DNA of 64,000 nt from Dendrocalamus latiflorus (GCA_017311315.1 CM029647.1:6434577-6498576), one strand, 5' to 3'; positions 22,080-33,991 are shown, counted from the first letter of the stretch. Translations and numbers: made by a program. The notes: a model not told the origin generated them from the letters alone.

Positions 22080-25000
22080 CTAAGCAATAGGCAGCAGACA
22101 GCCTCCGGTCTGGTGAAGCATGGCATCAATCTCGTCGCCATCTTCCATCTCAAGCTGAAGCAGTTTGCACATAAGCAAATTCAGAGATTAATCACATGTT
22201 CGGGAGCTATAGTTTAACAAGTTAGCTGGGAAGTTTGCTCGCCACGCACCTCATCAGGGGTTTGCTCGCCACGGAGCCTACGACCATCAAACAGGAATGC
22301 AATAGCATTCATATCCACAGACTGGCGGTCGCAGTAGGCATTCATCAGCTTCTTCAGTTGGGTTGATCTCTTGATGCGGAAGAACACCTCATTGCCATCC
22401 TACAGCACAAGGGATGAGACCGATAAGACTAGGCACTGAGAAAACACAAAGTGCAGCAACTTCGTAAAACGACTCCACACTGAGGTAAAATGTGGACACA
22501 TCCAACCATCACATACAAAGCTTGATGGGTTGATGAGTAAATAGATGAAGGATTCTGTAACTTTTTGAATCGAAGGATCACATCCAGTGAAAAACTCACA
22601 ACCTCAAACAAATACATGCTATCAACTTCTGGCCTTTGTATACATGCTATCCATATGGTGTTTACCGATTTGAAGCCTATGACTAAATACCAAGAAAGGT
22701 CATGTGATGGACGCTCCGAAGGAAAAAAAGTCCTAACAAAGTATGTTACCCTAATCAACGAGCATATGGTAGCGATACTAATGGCTTTCCTATTAAGATA
22801 GCACTACACCAAAAGTCAGTGCTGAGAGCATGCATTTTTGCCCAAGTGATGGACTAGGCCACACGAGTCTTATAAGGAGAAATCCCTTAATGTATGCTTT
22901 TCGCTGATGATATAGTGCTAGTTGACGAGAGTAGGATATGTATCAATAGAAAACTAGAGTCGTAGAGGAAGACTTCAGAATCGAAGGGCTTTAGACTTAG
23001 TAGGATTAAAACTGAGCGTATGAGACATGATTTCAACGGTACTAGGGCAGATGATGCTGATGTTTGTCTGAAAGAACTAATAGTGCCTAGGATTACAAGG
23101 GCATTTTTCGATATTTGGGATCAATACTACAGTGGAACGACGAGATTGATGAAGACTAAGCCACAAAAGCGGGGTGGGTGAAATTGCGCCAAACACCAGT
23201 TGTCTTGTGTGATAAAAAAAAGTCCATCAAAAGTTAAAGGGTAAATTATATAGGACAGCGATCAAACTTGCGATGCTACATAAAGCGGAATGCTAGGTGA
23301 TACAGTGGGATGACGAGATTGATGAAGACATGTGCCACAAGATAAGAAAGGGGTGAGTAAAATAGCACCAAGCATCAGGGGCCTTGTGTGATAAAAAAAA
23401 TCCATCAAAAGTTAAACGGCACGTCCTATAGGACGGCAATCAGACTTATGTTGCTATATGGAGTAGAATGCTAGACAACTAAAAGACAACATGTACAGAA
23501 GATGAATGTAGCGGATATGAAGATGCCACGGTGGACCTATGGTCACACGAGGGATCTAATCTGCAATAACAATATACATGATAGGGTAAGGTAGCACCAT
23601 TCGAAGAGAAATTTGTCCAATATTGCTTGAAATGATTTGAACATCTCCAACGGAAGCCTTCTGAGGCACCGGTACGTAGTAGAATTTTAAAACGAATCAA
23701 AAACATAAGTGGTAGTGGAATTTTCGTGCGTGAATGCGTGATGTGTGAAACGGGCGTGCGATGTGAATGCGACGATAATGTGGCTAACAAAGCATCGCGT
23801 ATCGTCACATCAAAGCAACATTGTAGATGGGGGCCGTGTGTATGCCAGGCCGAGGCCGGCGTAATAAAGGCATATGGCGAAGGAGTTGGCCCACTTGACG
23901 ATTTTTTAAATCGAAAATTAAAACGGCCGTATCTTCTAATCCAATTCACATCTGTTTGAACTATTATGGTGCCACTCAGTTAGATTGAAATAAGCTAATT
24001 TATAGCTGAAATTGTACTGAAACTGGCTGAAATTATACTGTAGAAACTTCCCTAAAACCATTCCTATTTGACATGTAAGATCTGACAATATGCAATCATC
24101 ATAAACAGAGCTAGATTTGTAAATGGAGAAAATACTATGAAATTTTTTATTTGAAGAAACCAGAAATAACACCCATTTAAAAAGCTCACGACCACAAAGA
24201 AAATTGGGAGATGTACTTTCAATTTCTGGTCTTCCACCAGTGTTGTTTTGTTACTATAATTCTACAAGTGTCGTCTTCCACCAGTGTTGTTTTGTAATTA
24301 TGATTCTACGACAGGTTTGTGAGACCGGTAATAACATAAGCACTCTATAGTCCTCATTTTTTGACACACAAACATAATGGGACCAATTATTCAGGGATGC
24401 AGCATGACACTGTCCATAAGAATAGTTGCATACAACAAAACCTTATATTTATGTGAAATAAAATGCGCTAGATATACAATTCATGCATCTCTAATGTCGC
24501 CTCGGAAGAATTTCACATGATGGTTGTGATGACTAACAGTAACAACCGAGTCACCACTAGTTCAAAAAAATCCTTGATAGAACTATTGGCAAGTAATGCC
24601 AGGTTATCGATGATACTACAAAGTTATTTCAAAGCACTTCTTGCACAGCCATACCGAGTTAAATATGATACTACTACTAACCATTCCACATTATCCCAGT
24701 TGCTGAAAAACTGGGAATTCTATGTATGGAACTCCGGCACAAAACAAGTACAACAGTCAACTAAGATGTTGCTCTAAACACTGATACTACAAAGATTTCA
24801 CCTTATTACTGTTTCTCGTCACCAATCTCCATTAGAAACTCAGCAGCCAGACACCAGTCCTACCACAGAATGATTGATGCATCATAATCACTTCCCTTCC
24901 TTTACACACCTTTTAGACAATGGTTCAAACCAATTGAAATTCGAACATCTGTACAGCATGCAGTAAAACTCATCACATTGCGTTTCTTATGTGGAGGCAC

Positions 25001-25400
25001 AAACACGCACACGAGCAAATCAAGCGCATACTACACCGAGTCTAGGGATGCCAGACGCATGCCTAGAACGACCTAAGGCATGAACCATATCACACTAGTA
25101 CCACAGCAATACCACACCAACCTGAAATTCTGATTCCATGGCTCGGAGAGCCGAACACACTAAAATCAACAGCACCACAGCATGGATGCCCTACCAATCT
25201 CAATTCCCGAATCGAAGCAATTCTAACAATACAAGAACCGCTAGGGAGAAAAAGTTTCAGTGGGACAACGCAGGAATCGCGGAGTGGAGGGGAGAGAAGA
25301 GGCAGAGGCAGACCTGTCCCTTGACCTTGAGGTTGATGTGGGCGCCGCCGCCCTGCTCGCCCGCCGGCTTCTTCTCCTCCTCTCCCGCCGCGGCCGACAT
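22080..25400 (-). CDS. SUMO1: SUMO1, small ubiquitin-related modifier (copy A)
   Basis: SUMO is a ubiquitin-fold protein conjugated to lysines of nuclear and other proteins by the E1 (SAE1/2) and E2 (SCE1) enzymes. Three exons, all phase 0, give 103 residues: 25400-25314 (MSAAAGEEEKKPAGEQ), 22399-22250 (DGNEVFFRIKRSTQLKKLMN, then FLFDGRRLRGEQTPDE) and 22154-22080 (LEMEDGDEIDAMLHQTGG, then CLLPIA). The diglycine at residues 96-97 is the conjugation end, and the six-residue tail CLLPIA would be removed by a SUMO protease. A 2.9-kb first intron contains a LINE remnant. The start ATG is the only sensible one and matches the known plant N-terminus. All splice sites are canonical. The coding sequence is identical to copy B. 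Promoter sequence is shared with the divergent gene at 26346. Confidence 0.97.
22640..23700 (+). pseudogene. LINE reverse-transcriptase remnant in SUMO1 intron 1 (copy A)
   Basis: Plus-strand reading gives broken pieces of an L1-type non-LTR retrotransposon: MVFTDL (22654, from a VFIDLEKAYD-like segment), LFADDIVLVDESR at about 22898-22936 (the FADD form of the polymerase YxDD motif) and a C-terminal region near 23200-23650. Part of it (about 23130-23475) is a tandem duplication of about 173 bp, with cagtggaacgacgagattga and cagtgggatgacgagattga starting the two copies. Many stops and frameshifts make it a dead fragment. The same insertion is in copy B, so it predates the duplication. Confidence 0.75.
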
Positions 25401-26345
25401 CTCCAACCCTCTCCTCCTCGCAAGCTCCGTACCAAACCAAGCACAGGTTAGAGATTTGATCCTTCTGCAACACAATCCAACGATCTGTATAGATGGGGGG
25501 AAAGGGGACGACTAGATTCGATCGACTGATGATATCTCTTTGCCTGCGCGGACCCCAAGGCTCCTATAGTGCGGCGACTCAGAGCAGGATTTAATATTCC
25601 CCTGGCGTCCGGATCCACCCTGCGCGGGCACCCTGTGGCCCGCCCCTGGGATTGGCCGGGGTGGCGAGGACGGCGTGCGGGCTGTTCGGGCACCGGATCG
25701 TCTGCGGCCGTCGCTCCGGGGTGGGGCCGCATAAAACTCCGCGCTTACTTTGCACGCGACCGGGGCAATGCCGCCCTCTTTTCAAAAGAAAATTTCGGTT
25801 TTTTTTCCTCCCCGCTCGTGTGAACGCGTGTGTATGTTCACTTGCACAGTGTTTTCCTTTTCGTGTTTATTTAAAAAGAGAAAAATATCGGTCTCCTTTT
25901 TAAAATTCTTTTCCCTCGAAGCAAGCTGGATTGCACACGAATAGGATTTTCTTTCGAAAATTGGTGGTACTAGATCGGTACAGTAACAATTAAGATGTGT
26001 AAATTACTCTCCCAAAAAAGTGTGTAAATTAATCTCTCTAAAAAAAATCTTTTTTTCTCTGACAAGCGGGGCCTAAGCCCAGCGCAGAATGGATTTGTTG
26101 GGCTTGAGCAGGACCACCCCAAACTAGTTAGAAACATAATTGGGCCAGCCTGATCACGATGGGCCTGGGTCTACCTAGCCGAAGCCACAACGGTTCTGTT
26201 GTTAAAGCCGAAGGTCGGGCCCACGCTGCAGTGACGGTATGTAATGTGTCCGACCGCGCGGCGACGCTTCTAGAAAAACCCCTCCAAAACAAAACAAAAC
26301 AAAGGCGCAGCAGCAACCAGAGCGTTCTCCGTCGTTCTGTACGCG
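25401..26345. promoter_or_regulatory. Divergent promoter between SUMO1 and the unknown gene (copy A)
   Basis: The start codons of the two genes point away from each other with 945 bp between them. The space holds a GC-rich segment at 25550-25750 on the SUMO1 side and a segment with a possible TATA-like element (ttaatattcc, near 25590). The region is conserved in copy B, which differs mainly by an inserted foldback element and by about 55 bp of leader next to the plus-strand ATG that copy A lacks. Confidence 0.55.
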
Positions 26346-27914
26346 ATGGCTTCTTCGCCGCTCCGGACCGTGCACCTCCGCTGGTCGTCGCTGCCCGCCG
26401 CGGCGGAGGCGGCGATCGCCGTGGAGGGAGGAGGCGGGGTGGACCTCGCCCGGGTGGGCCGCGCGCTGGGGCTGGACCCCGCCACCGTCCACCTCAACGG
26501 CTACTTCCTCAGCCGCGGGCCGGGCCACGTCTCCTCCGCCGTCACGTGGCGCGCGCTCCTCGCCTTCTTCGCAGCACGCGGGCTGCCCACCGGCGCCGAC
26601 CCCGCCGCGCCTATCGCCGTCAACGGCAAGCCCGCGCTTTCGCCCCCGCCCTTAGGTGCGCCTCTCTTCGTTGGTTACACAGCGCACTCCATGCTGCCGT
26701 GTCCTTGAGGAACCGCGAGTTCTTGATTGATGCTACTACTAAGAAGCAACAGGGCTGGATTGTGTGTATGCTTATGTTCTCACATTTACATTGTCAATTG
26801 CGGCTGTGGAAACTACATTGTCGGATCGAGAGGCCACCCATGTGGGATGCTTGATCGATGCTTGTGAATTTTTGTGCTTTGTGTGGGAAGCCTTACCCGC
26901 GGGTTGGTCTCTGATTCTCTGAAGCATGCTCCTTTTAACTAGTAGCAGGAAAGAATTGTTCATAGTCGGTGCATGATTTTTGAGTCAGTTTCAATGTTCA
27001 ATAGACAATAGTACCAACCGGTTTGAGCAAATTGGAGACGTATTTAGATTAGGAATGAGCGGGGAATTAATTATCACGGAAGGATATTGAGATATTGAAC
27101 TGCCCTGGTACGTATGCTTAAGTCCTAGAAATTCTAGGCTTTTGTTGGCTTTTTAGTCTGAACTTTTGCAACTTTAACTCTTCCTGATCACTGATCTTTG
27201 AGACAGCTGACACTACACCTGTCATAGTCTCACAACTCACAACATCCTCATTGAATTGTTGTGGAGCAATTATCTGACATCAAATGCTACTTGTCAATGT
27301 CCAAGTTCGATTCCTTACCCATATTTCGTGAATCGGGATCGTATGAATCAATACCTTATCTGCTTAATGCTAGAAGAATGCCGTTATGTCATATATTACA
27401 CTGGAAGAATCTGATTTCAATTACTTCCACAAAATTTTGATCTGAATCTGCAAATTATATTTCTTTAGATCCTACCATTCATATGTGCTCAAAGCAAAAG
27501 GCCGGGCTGGAAGCTGAAAATTGTTCTAAGAAGAACAACCTCCAAGAGAACAGCTCATCTCTGTCAGAATCTGTCGATGAGCTACTTAGCGATGATATCA
27601 CCATTGGCTTGAAGAGAATACTCAGATTGGACGAGACTAGTCCAGCTAAGAAGATTAAACAGGTAGAATACAGCTCAGGTGAGTGACAACTGACAAAGCT
27701 CTCAAAGTCAACTAATGAATTCATATTCATAAATAAACTACAAAATATTCTGAAATCTGAACGCTTCCTCACTTGTTCCTGCATTGGATGTTCAGTCAAT
27801 GGAGCAGAAACACAGCAGCCAGTTAGATTCTCTTGCAGCTTTGTCAACGGACACGCAAAGCGTCCACGGGATGAGGAGATGGTCACCTCAAGTTCATGCA
27901 AAAGAGTTCGGTGA
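26346..27914 (+). CDS. Conserved plant protein of unknown function (copy A)
   Basis: Three exons join in phase: 26346-26655, 27469-27678 and 27796-27914, for 212 residues. Exon 1 encodes a compact N-terminal domain (MASSPLRTVHLRWSSLPAAA; GRALGLDPATVHLNGYFLS; VTWRALLAFFAARGLPTG). Exon 2 encodes a hydrophilic, Ser-rich and acidic segment (SSSLSESVDELLSDDIT, then GLKRILRLDE). Exon 3 ends in a basic tail (HAKRPRDEEMV, CKRVR) that looks like a nuclear-localisation signal. I recall similar plant proteins without a known function and do not name it. There is no membrane segment or signal peptide. The copia element lies 210 bp after the stop, in sense orientation. Between copies A and B the protein differs at 8 residues. 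Confidence 0.82.
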
Positions 27915-28124
27915 TGGCAGGCAATCTGTCTTGCAGACTGGGATTGTATTGTCACAAGTCATGGAAAACAAAACTCACGATCGGTTTACTTGAAACAACT
28001 CCCAGAGCTATGGTGATGAACTGACATGGCTAAGAAGCCTACTGAAGTAGTGATTCTCCAGCTTGGTCATGTAGTTTGGTTGAGAAGGTCGTAGTTTTGG
28101 TTTGGACATGATGCTAGTTGCAAC

Positions 28125-28253
28125 TGTTAGAGATATATGTATAGTTTGTTATTCCCCATTGTTATGAGGGGTTCTTTGCATATTTACCACCTGTACTTTG
28201 TGTATATATACCGGCCCATTGGCCTCATATGAATACAAGCGCTATTCATAACA
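28125..28253 (+). repeat. Copia 5' LTR
   Basis: 129 bp, TGTTAG...ATAACA, containing a TATA-like gtgtatatatacc. It differs from the 3' LTR by two transitions (gagggg for gagagg; ttacc for ttatc). Confidence 0.95.
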
Positions 28254-28266
28254 TGGTATCAGAGCC
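28254..28266 (+). promoter_or_regulatory. Copia primer-binding site
   Basis: TGGTATCAGAGCC directly after the 5' LTR, the sequence complementary to the 3' end of initiator methionine tRNA used by most plant copia elements. The following 28270-28740 is a GC-rich, C/G-repeat leader without a supported gene. Confidence 0.93.
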
Positions 28267-28885
28267 AAAACTAGGGTTTTGGCTTACCTAGGGTTCCGTG
28301 CGCCCGTGTGCCGCCTCCGCCGTCGTCGCCGACTCCCGGCCTCCTCCGCTGCCATCACCGCCCGCTCGGTCTTCACGGCCTCCTCCACCGCCGCCTGTCG
28401 GCTTCCTCCGTTGCCGCCGTCGCGCTGCCCGCGTCGCCGTCGCTCCTCCGCCCGACGTCGCCGGCCGCTCCCTCGCGTCCGCGTCCGCGCCCGACGCCGC
28501 TCCCTCCGCGCCGGCCGCTCCTCCGCTCCGGGCCGCTGCCTCCCGCGCCGAGTCGCCGCCTCCCTCCGCGCCGGCCGCTCCTCCGCTTCGGGCCGCTGCC
28601 GCCGCCTCCCGCGCCGAGCCGCCGCTCGGCCTCCACCCGACGCCGCCGGCCCTCCGCGCCGGCCGCTTCCCCGCGCCGCCGGCCGCTCCGCGCCGCCAGC
28701 GGCCACCGCCACCGCCTCCTGCGTGTGGGCGTTGGGCGTGTGTTCTAACGGGCCGAAGGCCCGTTAAGTTTTAGGGTTTAGAAAAAAAAGAGAGAAAAAA
28801 AACGTTGTTCTAACCGCTGCGCCGTCCAGCGCCGCCTGTTAGACTTCGTTGCCTTGGTCGCCGCGCCGTCCAGCGCCGCCTACCA

Positions 28886-30100
28886 ATGGGCACCGTTTCT
28901 CTCCCTCGCTGCCCGGTGATCTTTGATGGTGTTAATTACACCGATTTCGTGTCTCACATGCGTATTCATATGCGTGGTCTTCGTCTCTGGGGCGTCCTCT
29001 CTGGCGATGTCACCTGCCCGCCTTGCCCTATTCCTCCAACGGAGCCTACGCCTGTTGCATTGCCTCCGACAGCCGATAAGGCTGCTGCTGATGATGACGC
29101 TGATGATAAAGCTGCCTCTGCCTACCAGGAGGCTCTGGATTCCTACAAGGATCGTCTGACCGTCTACACTCAGTGGTACGATGACGACGCTCGGGCTGCT
29201 GCTGTCTTCATCGCCAGTGTCCAGCCTCAGTTTTCTTCTGAGGTTGTGGGACTCCCTTCGGCTTTCCAGATGTGGACTCATCTTCGTCAGCGCTACGAGC
29301 CCTCTGGTGATGCCCTGTACCTGTCCGTGGTCCGCCAGGAGCACTCTCTTCAGCAGGGTGATGCTACTGTTGACGCCTTTTACGCTCAGAGTTCTGCTGT
29401 CTGGCGTCAGTTGGACTCACTTCGCACTGCTGGCTATCGTACCTGTCCGTGCTACCTGGAGGTACGTGCTGATCTGCAGTTTCAGCGGGTTTACGAGTTC
29501 CTTACTCGCCTTCGTCCTGAGTTCGAGCAAAGGCGTGCCCAGCTCCTTGCACGCCACCCTCGTGTCACTCTCCTGGAGGCTCTTACCGAGATACGCGCAG
29601 AGGAGACTCGTTTGAGTGGTGCTGGTCTGATGCCACTCCCCTCTGTGCTCGCCGCTCGTCCGCCTGCTACACTGCCTCCTCCAGCGGCTACCACAGGTGG
29701 TGGTGGCCGTCCTCAGTCTGGAGGTGGCCGTCCTCACTGTTCCTACTGCGACAAGGATGGCCACACTGAGTCCCAGTGCTACAAGAAGAAGCGGCATCTT
29801 TCACGCCGTTCTTCTACTGGCACTAGTGCTTCTACGACGACGTCTGCCTCGACTTCTTCAGCAGCTTCTCTCACCGAGCAGGAGATAGCCAGACTTCGAC
29901 GCCTGCTTGCCGCTTCAGGTTCTCCCTCGACAGGTTCTGCTACTGACTCTTCAGGCACTGAGAGACCACCTCCTACACAGTCAGGTACCTCCCCGTGGAT
30001 TCTTGATTCTGGAGCATCTTTTCACATGACTACTCTGCCCTTCATCTGTTTGGCTGCGTTTGCTATGTTCTCCTTGCCCCTCGAGAACGTACCAAACTGA
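28886..30100 (+). CDS. Copia Gag with remnant of protease
   Basis: An open frame of 404 codons. It starts MGTVSLPRCPVIFDGVNYTD (the usual copia Gag N-terminus), carries the Gag helical domain in the first 240 residues, a CCHC zinc knuckle near residues 284-297 (CSYCDKDGHTESQC) and a Ser/Thr-rich linker. The protease start WILDSGASFHMT follows at about residue 371. Soon after, near 30035-30040, the sequence jumps to DNA that normally lies after integrase, and the frame closes at 30100. Gag itself looks intact and could form particles if expressed. Confidence 0.88.
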   Translation: MGTVSLPRCPVIFDGVNYTDFVSHMRIHMRGLRLWGVLSGDVTCPPCPIPPTEPTPVALPPTADKAAADDDADDKAASAYQEALDSYKDRLTVYTQWYDDDARAAAVFIASVQPQFSSEVVGLPSAFQMWTHLRQRYEPSGDALYLSVVRQEHSLQQGDATVDAFYAQSSAVWRQLDSLRTAGYRTCPCYLEVRADLQFQRVYEFLTRLRPEFEQRRAQLLARHPRVTLLEALTEIRAEETRLSGAGLMPLPSVLAARPPATLPPPAATTGGGGRPQSGGGRPHCSYCDKDGHTESQCYKKKRHLSRRSSTGTSASTTTSASTSSAASLTEQEIARLRRLLAASGSPSTGSATDSSGTERPPPTQSGTSPWILDSGASFHMTTLPFICLAAFAMFSLPLENVPN

Positions 30101-32125
30101 CCGCTCAGTCTGTTGAGTGTGTCTTTCTGGGGTACAGTGCCGAGCACAAGGGCTATCGGTGCTGGGATCCTGTTGGTCGTCGGATACGGGTTTCTCGGGA
30201 TGTGACTTTCGACGAGTCTCGTCCATTCTACCCACGTCCTGCCTCTCCTTCGGCTTCCTCTGTGGAGTCTCTGTCTTTCTTGACCTTTCCAGATACTCCT
30301 ATATCTGTTTTGCCCTCGTCCACTTGTCCTACTGAGTCTCCACATATTCCCCCTGTGGCCTCTCCGCCGTTGTCGCCGCCTGTGTCGTCTCCTACGACTC
30401 CCCAGGCTCCTCCCACTATCGTCTACACTCGTCGACCTCGTATTGAGGATCTTCCAGATGAGTCATCTTCTTCTGATGTTCCATCTTCTTCTGATGCTCC
30501 ATCTTCCCCTGATGGGTCATCTTCTCCTCGCTACGCTCTCCGCGATCGCCAGTCGATTCGGCCTCCTGCTCGTTTTGCCTTTGCTGGCGCAGCTACTCGT
30601 GAGCCTGTCTCCTACCGGGATGCTGTTACTCACCCTGAGTGGCAGCTTGCCATGGCCGAGGAGATTGCTGCCCTCGAGCGTACTGGTACTTGGGATCTTG
30701 TTCCTTTTCCATCCCATTCTCATCCCATCACATGTAAGTGGGTCTATAAGATTAAGACTCGCTCTGATGGCTCTCTTGAGCGCTATAAGGCGCGTCTTGT
30801 TGCTCGTGGTTTCCAGCAGCAGCATGGTGTTGACTACGACGAGACTTTTGCTCCTGTGGCCCACATGACCACTGTTCGCACTCTTCTTTCGGTGGCGTCT
30901 GTTCGCCACTGGTCTGTTTCTCAGCTTGATGTCAAGAATGCCTTTCTTAAACGGCGAGTTGCATGAGGAGGTCTACATGTATCCGCCACCTGGGTATTCT
31001 GTTCCTGAGGGCATGGTCTGTCGCCTTCGTCGCTCTCTCTATGGCCTTAAGCAAGCCCCCCGTGCTTGGTTTGAGCGCTTCTCCTCTGTGGTTACTGGTG
31101 CTGGATTTTCAGCTAGTGATCATGATCCTACGCTCTTTGTCCACACTTCGTCTCGTGGTCGGACTCTTCTTCTCCTGTATGTTGATGATATGATCATTAC
31201 GGGAGATGATTCTGAGTACATTGCCTTTGTTAAGGCTCGTCTTAGTGAGCAGTTCCTTATGTCGGATCTTGGTCCTCTTCGTTATTTCCTTGGAATTGAG
31301 GTTACTTCCACTCCAGATGGTTTCTTTATGTCCCAAGAGAAATATATTCAGGATCTTCTTGATCGCGCCTCTCTCACTGATCAGCGTACTGTTGAGACTC
31401 CCATGGAGCTCAATGTTCACCTCCGACTCTCTGATGGCGAGCTTCTTTCTGATCCGACTAGCTATCGTCATCTTGTTGAGAGTCTTGTCTACCTTGCTGT
31501 TACTCGTCCAGATATCACTTATCCAGTTCATATTCTGAGTCAGTTTGTTTCAGCTCCCACTCAGGTTCACTACAGCCACCTTCTTCGAGTTCTGCGATAC
31601 CTTCGTGGGACTATCTCTCGCCGTCTCTTCTTTCCACGTTCCAGCTCGTTACAGCTTCAGGCCTATTCGGATGCTACTTGGGCCAGCGATCCCTCTGATC
31701 GCCGGTCTATCTCTACTTACTGTGTTTTTCTTGGTGATTCTCTTATTGCCTGGAAGACGAAGAAACAGACTGCAGTGTCCCGTTCGAGTGCAGAGGCTGA
31801 GTTGCGAGCTATGGCTCTCTTGACAGCAGAGATTACTTGGCTACGGTGGTTACTTGAGGATTTTGGTGTTTCTGTCACTACACCGACCCCTCTCTTGTCA
31901 GACAGTACAGGTGCTATCAGTATTGCTCGTGATCCTGTGAAGCATGAGCTCACCAAGCACATTGGAGTTGATGCTTCTTTCATGAGGACTTGTGTGCATG
32001 ATCAGGTGATTACTCTTTAGTATGTGCCTTCAGAGCTTCAGATAGCGGATTTCTTCACGAAGGCCCAGACTCGAGCACAGCACAGCTTCTTCCTCTCCAA
32101 ACTCAGTGTTGTTGATCCACCATGA
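30040..32125 (+). pseudogene. Copia Pol remnant: reverse transcriptase and RNase H
   Basis: Starts in the segment after integrase (LHLFGCVCYVLLAPRERTKL). It continues through a Ser/Pro-rich linker to reverse transcriptase (ITCKWVYKIK, ARLVARGFQQ, DVKNAFL) and, in the next frame, LLYVDDMIITGDD with the YVDD catalytic motif at about 31175-31205. RNase H has YSDATWASDPSDRRS and SRSSAEAELRAM. Three defects are visible: the integrase-removing deletion at about 30040, a one-base frameshift in the A-run near 30950, and a TAG at 32018-32020 about 35 codons before the natural end at 32125. It is therefore non-functional. Confidence 0.9.
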
Positions 32126-32138
32126 GTTTGAGGGGGGG

Positions 32139-32267
32139 TGTTAGAGATATATGTATAGTTTGTTATTCCCCATTGTTATGAGAGGTTCTTTGCATATTTA
32201 TCACCTGTACTTTGTGTATATATACCGGCCCATTGGCCTCATATGAATACAAGCGCTATTCATAACA
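32139..32267 (+). repeat. Copia 3' LTR
   Basis: 129 bp, preceded by the purine tract gagggggg(g) and followed by the TSD gcaac. Two differences from the 5' LTR. Confidence 0.95.
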
Positions 32268-33292
32268 GCAACAATTGTATACTCGCGTATTTCTCGTGTA
32301 CATGTGTGTCTGATATGATGCCAAGAACTGCAAATGTATTGTCTTGTGAATATAATAATGGCTGGTTTGGGATGTTGTACATTTAGATTTCAAAATGCTA
32401 GCGCCAATTACAGTCAATCTGTATCAGTGCATTTGTCGCGTGGTTATCGTCCACGATGTTTGTTGTTGTCAAAACAGAAATATACTTTTCAGCACATTTG
32501 TCGCATGATATCGCACTTATTGTCAAAGCAGAAATATACTTCTCGACTTCGTGAAGAAAGCGCAAGAAAAAGCTCCAGTACTAACGCACAGGAGTACATG
32601 ACTTCATACACAGGGAAAAAAACATTATCAAGAGATTCGGCAAAACTCATATTTGTGCGTACTTTTGGGTTTGCATGTAAATACTTGAGGATGAGTTCCC
32701 TAAGCCTGGGGACAAAACAATAGCAACATAAACCTTTCAGGAGTAAGCAGTTAACACAAGATAAACTGCATATCGGGGTATTTAGTATTTACAACGAAGA
32801 AAGAATGATACAGCAAATGAGGCAAGAATGCCCCATTACAGGAAAAGATTAAAAGAACAGAGCTACAACAAAGCTGGCAGCTAACCGGTCTAAACTCTAC
32901 ACTGTTATGAATTATATGACCTTGCATCTCGGAAACAAAATACATACAACAAAATGAAGCATATGAAATCTGATAGCTGATTGCAAGATCACAACAACCA
33001 ACAAGGCTGCACCATCTGAAGTTGACTTGGAAGTGTGAGGATGGCATTCCGTTAAATCATGACCAAAGGATGGAGGCAAACTGAGTAAGATACGCCGGTT
33101 ACAACTGGAGAAGTTCAGTTATTTCCTTCATGGTCGACAACGCCTACAACTCTCATCCAATATGTCTCCTTCGGAGAACACCAAGCTAAATTTCTGAGGC
33201 TAGTCTCCAAAGCAACATATTCTACTTCTCCAAAAGTCCAAAAGATTTACTTGGAACACCTGACTGACACAAATAGGATAGCATTTTGCCAA

Positions 33293-33856
33293 TCATTGCA
33301 TCCAAGATATTTCAGGCTTCAATTTTGTCACCAAAAAAGGATTGTATCTCTTCAACAAAATGATCCTTCCAGTCAGAAAAGAAGCAAATGGTAGTAAGCC
33401 ATTCAAGGCTGGAATAATAGGCCCCAGCAAAGCATAAAATATGCATCGGTGAACCCAATACGGCAACCAGACAACCTCCTTCCTGTGAGACATTGAAACA
33501 GAACCATAAAGAATGCGGAATAAAACAGATGGACATAAATTCCCGACCAAATGGGTGAAACAAATGGCCTCCCAGCATATGAGCCAGATGTTTCCATTGC
33601 CGCCTAGTGTGTTGACACAAAACCTTCCAGCGAAGCCGCAAATAACTCCCGATAAAATGAAATCGAAAGTTACAGGCATATTTGATCCAGTCATCTCAGA
33701 ACGCTGGAGTGCTAACCAAGCAATTGCCAAATCATTACAATGTCAAAGAACATACATGTTGCCGCTATTAGATGACATCTGATAAAGAGCAACCCAGAAT
33801 TGAAGTTTGACAGTCAGTTTGGCATCCACCATGATTTATGTCCCTGCATGAGGGGG

Positions 33857-33893
<37 letters not shown>

Positions 33894-33991
33894 GTTTCTG
33901 ATTACTAAAGAGACTTGTTAAGAGTATTATTCCTCCACAACAAAAGTACACGAACATACCCTTGAAGCAATCGAACAAACTGCTGTGACAT
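33293..33991 (-). pseudogene. Small multi-pass membrane protein gene, frameshifted (copy A)
   Basis: Counterpart of the intact copy-B gene at 51294-51983. Exon 1 (33991-33960, MSQQFVRLLQ) and exon 2 (from 33778) keep their splice sites. However, the A-run at 33728-33731 has one base fewer than in copy B, so the frame shifts after CHLIAATCMFF and ends in a TAG a few codons later. The downstream part stays open and would encode the same hydrophobic segments (GNIWLICWEAICFTHLVG, then YWVHRCIFYALLGPIIPAL). The mutation is recent, because the rest is nearly identical to copy B. I do not recognise the protein family. Confidence 0.72.
33861..33890. repeat. (AG)15 microsatellite
   Basis: Fifteen AG units in the intron of the membrane-protein gene. 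Copy B has ten units at 51863-51882, so the locus is length-variable. Confidence 0.95.

Larger units (their letters stand above)
28125..32267 (+). mobile_element. Ty1/copia LTR retrotransposon, integrase-deleted
   Basis: A 4,143-bp element flanked by the 5-bp target duplication gcaac (28120-28124 and 32268-32272). Copy B of the duplication has the single, empty gcaac site at the same place. The 129-bp LTRs begin TGTTAG and end ATAACA and differ at two positions. A primer-binding site follows the 5' LTR and a G-rich polypurine tract (about 32130-32138) precedes the 3' LTR. The gag ORF is open. Pol has lost most of protease and all of the integrase core and has a frameshift and a stop, so the element cannot move by itself. 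It lies in the sense direction after the unknown gene and probably within its 3' untranslated region. Confidence 0.96.

Noticed and set aside
25448..25903. Overlapping frames of 60-95 codons in the divergent promoter
   Set aside because: GC-rich promoter sequence open in several frames. The same frames are not conserved as proteins between the copies.
28279..28767. Several overlapping 140-160-codon Ala/Pro/Arg-rich frames
   Set aside because: They lie in the GC-rich leader of the copia element, in all frames at once, and show base composition rather than a protein.
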